Assembly (NCBI GenBank): GCA_015492355.1
Contig: WGFF01000047.1
Coordinates: 1 to 8,653 of the forward strand
Length of the DNA: 8,653 nt
Direction of reading: 5' to 3'
Source: Deltaproteobacteria bacterium
GTDB lineage: Bacteria > Desulfobacterota > GWC2-55-46 > S146-73
Shown: in pieces, positions 4,735-8,653 of the stretch
Layout: every line of letters begins with the position of its first letter
Numbering within the stretch: position 1 is the stretch's first letter
Notes under the pieces: generated by a model
Told to the model about the DNA's origin: nothing
The model's input: the letters and a program-made list of their open reading frames with translations, nothing else
Database searches by the model: none
Program-made: the position numbers and the translations under genes

Positions 4735-6093
4735 ATGGTTATTGATGGAAAGAGGATAGAATCCCTGCTCAAAGAGAGCCCTTCACCTTCCAGAAAGGAG
4801 GTACTTTCCATCCTGAGGAAGGCAGAATACCTGAGGGGGCTCTCCATAGAGGATACCGCACTACTTCTGAAGGTGGAAGACCCTGATCTCATTTCCCTCA
4901 TACACAGTACCGCGGGCAGGGTCAAGGAGAGGGTCTTTGGCAGGAGGATAGTGCTCTTTGTTCCCCTTTATCTATCCAACTACTGTACCAATGGATGTGT
5001 GTACTGCGGATTCAGGGCAGGCAACATGGATATAGGAAGGAAGGCTCTATCTGTGGATGAGATAGTGGAGGAGGCAAGGGTACTCGAGCGGAGGGGATTC
5101 AGGAGGGTCCTTCTTGTATGCGGAGAGGACAACAGATGGGGTGTGGACTACATAGTCGATGCAGTGAGGGCTATCTACAGGCATACGGATATAAGGATAG
5201 TCCATGTGAACGCACCACCCATGGACGTGGAAGACCTGAGAAGGCTTAAGTCCTCTGGCGTGGGTGTCTATCAGGTCTTTCAGGAGACCTATCATATACC
5301 CACGTACAGGAAGATGCATCTCTCCGGCAGGAAAAGGGACTATACCTACAGGCTCGAGGTGATGGACAGGGCTATTGAGGCAGGGTTTCAGGATGTGGGC
5401 ATAGGTGCCCTCCTGGGGCTCTACGACTACAGGTACGACTGTCTGGCAACGGTTGCCCACTCCATACACCTCTACGAGAGGTTTGGCACACATGCCCATA
5501 CCATATCCATACCAAGGCTCAGACCTGCCAAGGGGGCTCTGTTGAGGGAGGTACCCCATCCTGTAACGGATGTGGATATCAAGAAGATAGTCTCCATCTA
5601 CAGGCTTTCTGTACCCTCAGCTGGTGTGGTCGTATCCACAAGGGAGCCCTCTTTACTGCGTGATGAGCTCATCCGTACAGGTGCCACCCAGCTGAGCGCA
5701 GGATCGAGTACCACCCCTGGAGGATATGCACACAGGGAAGACTCCATCGAGCAGTTCTCCATCAACGATGGTCGATCCCTCGAGGAGGTCATGGTATCTA
5801 TTGCAAGGGCGGGATTCCTTCCCAGCCTGTGTACATCGTGCTACCGCAGTGGCAGGGTGGGAAGCCATTTTACAGAGACGACCATGGAAGGAGGGATAAA
5901 GAGGTTCTGTCAGGCTAATGCAGTACTCACGCTCAAGGAGTATATAGAAGACCACGCAAGGAATGGCTGTACAGATGTGCTCAAGAGGGCTGTAACCACC
6001 GGCATCAGGGATATAGAAGACCCCTCCCTGAGGGAAAAGGTCGCACAGAGACTCAACGAGATAGAAGAGGGCAGGAGGGATATATACTTTTAG
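4735..6093 (+). CDS. thiH: HydG-type radical-SAM tyrosine lyase in the ThiH position (2-iminoacetate synthase)
   Basis: A 452-residue cytoplasmic radical-SAM enzyme of the ThiH/HydG group, which splits tyrosine into p-cresol and dehydroglycine. The SAM-cluster motif is CTNGCVYC (C84, C88, C91; CX3CX2C). Further group motifs are FQETYH (182-187), DVGIGALLGLYDY (220-232), HTISIPRLRPA (255-265) and a C-terminal CTSC...C motif at C366, C369 and C392, exactly CX2CX22C. That motif and the tail to 452 are HydG hallmarks; typical ThiH is near 370-380 residues and lacks them. The operon (TPP riboswitch, thiS, thiG, thiE) argues for a role in thiazole synthesis. Start chosen at ATG 4735, with GGAGG at 4727-4731: the in-frame GTG at 4666 would translate through the terminator hairpin. 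ThiS follows after 2 nt. Group membership is near certain; whether it works as ThiH, HydG or both is open. Confidence 0.9.
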   Translation: MVIDGKRIESLLKESPSPSRKEVLSILRKAEYLRGLSIEDTALLLKVEDPDLISLIHSTAGRVKERVFGRRIVLFVPLYLSNYCTNGCVYCGFRAGNMDIGRKALSVDEIVEEARVLERRGFRRVLLVCGEDNRWGVDYIVDAVRAIYRHTDIRIVHVNAPPMDVEDLRRLKSSGVGVYQVFQETYHIPTYRKMHLSGRKRDYTYRLEVMDRAIEAGFQDVGIGALLGLYDYRYDCLATVAHSIHLYERFGTHAHTISIPRLRPAKGALLREVPHPVTDVDIKKIVSIYRLSVPSAGVVVSTREPSLLRDELIRTGATQLSAGSSTTPGGYAHREDSIEQFSINDGRSLEEVMVSIARAGFLPSLCTSCYRSGRVGSHFTETTMEGGIKRFCQANAVLTLKEYIEDHARNGCTDVLKRAVTTGIRDIEDPSLREKVAQRLNEIEEGRRDIYF

Positions 6094-6095
6094 AG

Positions 6096-6296
6096 ATGAA
6101 GGTCTATGTAAACGGCGAACCGAGAGAGGTAGAGGATGGTATAACCGTAAAGGGGCTACTCGAGCATCTTCGCATCGAACCAGCGGGTATAGCAGTGGAG
6201 ATAAATAGAGAGATAGTCCCCAGGGGTACCCACGGGAAAAGAACCATCAACGAAGGAGACAGGATAGAGATAGTACGCATGGTCGGTGGAGGGTAG
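6096..6296 (+). CDS. thiS: Sulfur carrier protein ThiS
   Basis: This 66-residue protein has the ubiquitin-like beta-grasp pattern of ThiS: an opening strand MKVYVNGEPREV, a central helix, the segment IAVEINREIVPR (about 33-44), GDRIEIVRMV and a glycine C-terminus. The C-terminal glycine is adenylated by ThiF and turned into a thiocarboxylate that donates sulfur to ThiG. The tail is MVGGG, so the required terminal Gly-Gly is present with one more glycine. The gene starts 2 nt after the tyrosine-lyase stop, consistent with coupled translation; the GGAGG at 6074-6078 is 17 nt away, too far to be ideal. No thiF gene is in this window, so activation must rely on a gene elsewhere. Confidence 0.95.
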   Translation: MKVYVNGEPREVEDGITVKGLLEHLRIEPAGIAVEINREIVPRGTHGKRTINEGDRIEIVRMVGGG

Positions 6297-6341
6297 GCTT
6301 CTGTATCCCCTTCCAAAACCTTTCAAAGGAGGAAAGACAAG

Positions 6342-7127
6342 ATGGAGGATCTTCTAAGGATAGGGAAGTGGACGTTTCGTTCCAGGCTCATGGTGGGCAC
6401 TGGCAAGTACAGTTCCAACGATGTAATGAAGGAGGCACTCCGTGCCTCTGGTGCAGAGGTTGTAACAGTGGCAATAAGGAGGGTCAATCTCAACAGTAAA
6501 GAGGACTCCCTTCTGAATCATATAGACACCAGCAGGTATACCATCCTGCCCAACACGGCTGGCTGTTACACAGTGGAGGATGCTGTAAGGACGGCACACC
6601 TTGCAAGGGAGGCACTGGGGGTGGACCTTATAAAGCTCGAGGTCATAGGTGATGAGAAGACCCTCTTTCCTGATACCGCGGGGCTTGTAGAGGCATCCAG
6701 GATACTCGTAAAGGAAGGTTTTACGGTGCTCCCCTACACCAACGACGACCCTGTGGTTGCAAAGAAGCTCGAGGATGTGGGCTGTAGTGCTGTCATGCCC
6801 CTTGCCGCACCCATAGGCAGTGGACTGGGTATAAGGAATCCCTACAACATAAGGATAATCCTCGAAACAGTAAAGGTGCCTGTGATAGTCGATGCAGGTG
6901 TTGGCACTGCATCGGATGCAGCGGTTGCTATGGAACTCGGCTGTGATGGTGTGCTCATGAACACAGGCATAGCAGGTGCAAAAGACCCTGTGAGCATGGC
7001 AAGGGCAATGAGGCTTGCGGTGGAGGCAGGAAGGCTTGCCTATCTCTCGGGAAGGATACCAAGGAAACTCTACGCCCAGGCATCGAGCCCCATAGAGGGT
7101 ATGATAGAGAGTGCAGGTCCTGTGTAA
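6342..7127 (+). CDS. thiG: Thiazole synthase ThiG
   Basis: This 261-residue TIM-barrel enzyme is full length for ThiG. It condenses 1-deoxyxylulose 5-phosphate, the ThiS thiocarboxylate and dehydroglycine into the thiamin thiazole phosphate. Family motifs are SRLMVGTGKY (14-23), LPNTAGCYT (69-77), the Schiff-base lysine K98 in DLIKLEVIGD, VLPYTNDDP (129-137), the phosphate-binding glycines in PLAAPIGSGLGI (153-164), IVDAGVGTASDA (182-193) and GVLMNTGIAGA (203-213). The ATG has a strong AAAGGAGG nine bases upstream (6325-6332), stronger than those of its neighbours. It lies 45 nt after thiS and 20 nt before lgt. ThiG normally takes dehydroglycine from either the oxidase ThiO or the lyase ThiH; the lyase is encoded in the same operon. 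Confidence 0.98.
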   Translation: MEDLLRIGKWTFRSRLMVGTGKYSSNDVMKEALRASGAEVVTVAIRRVNLNSKEDSLLNHIDTSRYTILPNTAGCYTVEDAVRTAHLAREALGVDLIKLEVIGDEKTLFPDTAGLVEASRILVKEGFTVLPYTNDDPVVAKKLEDVGCSAVMPLAAPIGSGLGIRNPYNIRIILETVKVPVIVDAGVGTASDAAVAMELGCDGVLMNTGIAGAKDPVSMARAMRLAVEAGRLAYLSGRIPRKLYAQASSPIEGMIESAGPV

Positions 7128-7147
7128 GGGACGGAGGTTGTGAGGAA

Positions 7148-7924
7148 TTGCATCCTGTACTGTTTGAATACGGTCCATTACAGATACGTTTTTACGGGCT
7201 CATGTACGTTATCGCCATAGTGGTGGGAACCTACCTCATAAAGGCTGAGGCAAGGAGAAAGGCCCTCGGCATAAAGGACGACGATATTACAGGGCTTGTT
7301 GTATGGGCTGTAATCAGTGGTATACTCGGGGCAAGGATATACTACGTCATATTCAACTGGGATTACTACTCCCTCTATCCACGGGAGATACCTGCTATAT
7401 GGCATGGAGGGCTTGCAATACACGGCGGGCTTATAGGTGGGGTGGTCTCTGCATGGTACTACCTTAAAAGGCGGGGCATATCCTTCTGGCGTATGGCAGA
7501 TTGCAGTGCACCCGCCATAATACTCGGACAGGCTTTCGGTAGATTCGGCAACTTCATGAACGGAGATGCCCACGGCACCCCAACTACCATGCCCTGGGGT
7601 ATGGTCTTCCCTCCACAGAGCATAGCAGGCTCTGAATACCCGGGCATACCCATACATCCAACGATGCTGTACGAGATGGCGATAAACCTGGGTATATTCG
7701 CCTTCCTGTGGTTCTATCTCAGGAAGAGGACCTACAGGGATGGCTTTGTCTTTGCGGTATATATAGTGATGTACTCCACGGGCAGGTTCTTTGTGGAGTT
7801 CTTCAGGGCTGATAGCCTGATGCTCGGTCCCCTGAGGACAGCACAGGTGGTAAGCCTCGCACTCGTAGTGATTGTACTGGCTATAGTCATAAACAAAAGG
7901 CTATGGGAAGGGGATTCACTCTGA
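7148..7924 (+). CDS. lgt: Prolipoprotein diacylglyceryl transferase Lgt
   Basis: This 258-residue integral inner-membrane enzyme moves the diacylglyceryl group from phosphatidylglycerol to the lipobox cysteine of prolipoproteins. The N-terminus HPVLFEYGPLQIRFYGLMY is typical of Lgt. AIHGGLIGG (90-98) holds the essential histidine H92. GRFGNFMNGDAHG (131-143) is the family signature, with D140 where many homologues have Glu. YSTGRFFVEFFR (209-220) holds the conserved Arg and Glu. Several hydrophobic membrane segments are visible, for example about 17-33, 48-68 and 233-248. The start is TTG at 7148, with GGAGG at 7133-7137; the next in-frame ATG (7202) would remove conserved residues. It lies inside the thiamin operon, 20 nt after thiG, and overlaps the next gene by 22 bp. 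It has no known link to thiamin synthesis. Confidence 0.96.
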   Translation: MHPVLFEYGPLQIRFYGLMYVIAIVVGTYLIKAEARRKALGIKDDDITGLVVWAVISGILGARIYYVIFNWDYYSLYPREIPAIWHGGLAIHGGLIGGVVSAWYYLKRRGISFWRMADCSAPAIILGQAFGRFGNFMNGDAHGTPTTMPWGMVFPPQSIAGSEYPGIPIHPTMLYEMAINLGIFAFLWFYLRKRTYRDGFVFAVYIVMYSTGRFFVEFFRADSLMLGPLRTAQVVSLALVVIVLAIVINKRLWEGDSL

Positions 7925-8544
7925 AACCGTCTCAAAGACTCTATCTTGTAACGGACAGGAAGAATACCTGTGGAAGGGACCTCCTCTTTGTGGTGGAAGA
8001 GGCTCTCAGGGGCGGGGCAGGATGGATTCAACTCAGGGAGAAGGACCTCGATGGAAGGGAACTCTACAACCTTGCACTCAGGCTGAGGGAACTCACAGAG
8101 AGATACGATGCTGGACTCATAATAAACGACAGGCTCGATATCGTACTTTCAGTGGATGCAGATGGCATACACCTCGGTCATGGGGGACTTCCTCCGTGCG
8201 AGGTAAGAAGGTATCTCCCTGAAGATAGACTTATAGGGGTCTCCACACACAGTGTGGAGGAGGCACTCAGGGCACAGAGAGAAGGGGCTGACTTCATAAC
8301 CCTGGGACCTGTGTACCCCACACCTTCAAAGATGAAATACGGTCCCCCAGTGGGAATCAAGGTACTCGATGAGGTATGCAGGAGGGTATCCATACCCGTG
8401 TTTGCAATAGGCGGTATAAGGAGGGATAGAATAAAAGAGGTTATGCAAAGGGGGGCAGAGGGTGTTGCACTCATATCAGCGGTGATGGAGAGCAGGGATG
8501 TGAAAAGGTGTGTGGAGGGGATATTGAAGGAAACAGGTGGATAA
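7903..8544 (+). CDS. thiE: Thiamine-phosphate synthase family protein (ThiE, or TenI-like)
   Basis: This 213-residue TIM-barrel protein belongs to the ThiE/TenI family. ThiE joins HMP pyrophosphate and thiazole phosphate into thiamin phosphate; TenI is a thiazole tautomerase. Supporting ThiE are WIQLREKD (41-48; Q43, R45 and K47 bind pyrophosphate in ThiE), IINDR (73-77), GVSTHS (112-117), GPVYPTPSK (135-143) and AIGGI (168-172). Against a textbook ThiE, the segment after DGIHLG reads HGGLP (93-97), where ThiE usually has an acidic metal-binding residue (QxDLP). ATG 7903 overlaps lgt by 22 bp with a weak ribosome site. CTG at 7921, preceded by GGAAGGGG and overlapping the lgt stop, is an alternative start that keeps every motif. 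It is the last gene of the TPP-regulated operon. Confidence 0.87.
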   Translation: MGRGFTLKPSQRLYLVTDRKNTCGRDLLFVVEEALRGGAGWIQLREKDLDGRELYNLALRLRELTERYDAGLIINDRLDIVLSVDADGIHLGHGGLPPCEVRRYLPEDRLIGVSTHSVEEALRAQREGADFITLGPVYPTPSKMKYGPPVGIKVLDEVCRRVSIPVFAIGGIRRDRIKEVMQRGAEGVALISAVMESRDVKRCVEGILKETGG

Positions 8545-8620
8545 GGGAGACCCCTTAGGACCTGTGGTCTTTGCAAAGGTTTTTATTACCTGTAACCAGG
8601 AGGTTTTATCCATAGTTTTT

Positions 8621-8652
8621 GGTAATGGGTATCTTTTTGGGACTAAATCCTG
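8621..8652 (+). repeat. Intergenic repeat module B, copy 3
   Basis: GGTAATGGGTATC (8621-8633) followed by GGACTAAATCCTG (8640-8652) is the inverted match of 4529-4560, 30 of 32 identical. It lies about 75 nt past the stop of the last thiamin gene and runs to the window edge, so module A or other sequence could follow. Between the stop and this repeat, 8545-8620 holds only a direct repeat of GGTTTTAT (8579-8586 and 8603-8610) and a weak AGACC/GGTCT hairpin (8548-8570) with no good T-run. Confidence 0.7.
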
Positions 8653-8653
8653 G

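Noticed and set aside
5047..5559. Long minus-strand open frame inside the tyrosine-lyase gene
   Set aside because: It lies antisense to a well-conserved coding region and shows no recognisable motif or plausible start context; a codon-bias shadow.
6320..6332. Hairpin CCTT-TCA-AAGG hiding the thiG ribosome site
   Set aside because: Only four pairs with a 3-nt loop, and it covers just the first part of AAAGGAGG, so meaningful control is unlikely.
6354..7178. 274-codon minus-strand open frame across thiG
   Set aside because: Rich in Cys, His and Tyr and antisense to full-length ThiG; a product of codon bias in the real gene.
8548..8575. Intrinsic terminator after thiE (AGACC/GGTCT)
   Set aside because: A five-pair stem with a 13-nt loop and only TTTGC after it; too weak to call.

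Overview
The window is an ordinary bacterial chromosome segment with two main transcription units, a tRNA/regulator pair and unusually structured intergenic DNA. Arg AGG and Ile ATA codons are frequent and most gaps are short. Together with the gene content this suggests an anaerobic, possibly thermophilic bacterium such as a Nitrospirota or Desulfobacterota member. That placement is a low-confidence guess.

Left part, minus strand, reading right to left from about 3505: a transaldolase of the small TalC/FSA family, a long-chain acyl-CoA synthetase and a PfkB-family sugar or nucleoside kinase. The spacing is tight (a 22-nt gap, then an 8-bp overlap), so they probably form one operon. A good promoter lies upstream of the transaldolase and overlaps, back to back, the promoter of a plus-strand tRNA-Leu(CAG). 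The tRNA is followed 41 nt later by a response regulator with an RNA-binding ANTAR output domain.

Middle, 4288-4734, about 450 nt without a gene: a possible promoter, a copy of a 61-bp repeat (module A), an imperfect hairpin, a perfect 17-bp-arm palindrome, a copy of a second repeat (module B), then a TPP riboswitch with a clear intrinsic terminator and a recognisable antiterminator pairing.

Right part, plus strand: a TPP-controlled thiamin-thiazole operon encoding a radical-SAM tyrosine lyase, ThiS, ThiG, Lgt (prolipoprotein diacylglyceryl transferase) and a ThiE/TenI-family protein. The riboswitch would shut the operon down when thiamin pyrophosphate is plentiful. The tyrosine lyase would supply dehydroglycine to ThiG, which would combine it with ThiS-thiocarboxylate and deoxyxylulose phosphate to make the thiazole; the last gene would join it to the pyrimidine. 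ThiF, ThiC and ThiD are not in the window.

The most notable observation is that the protein in the ThiH position has the architecture of HydG, the CO/cyanide-forming maturase of [FeFe]-hydrogenase. It has a full C-terminal CX2CX22C cluster motif and an HTISxPRLRPA segment, yet it sits in a TPP-regulated thiamin operon with no other hydrogenase maturation gene in view. The second is a mosaic of two intergenic repeat modules found in different relative orientations at three gene borders.
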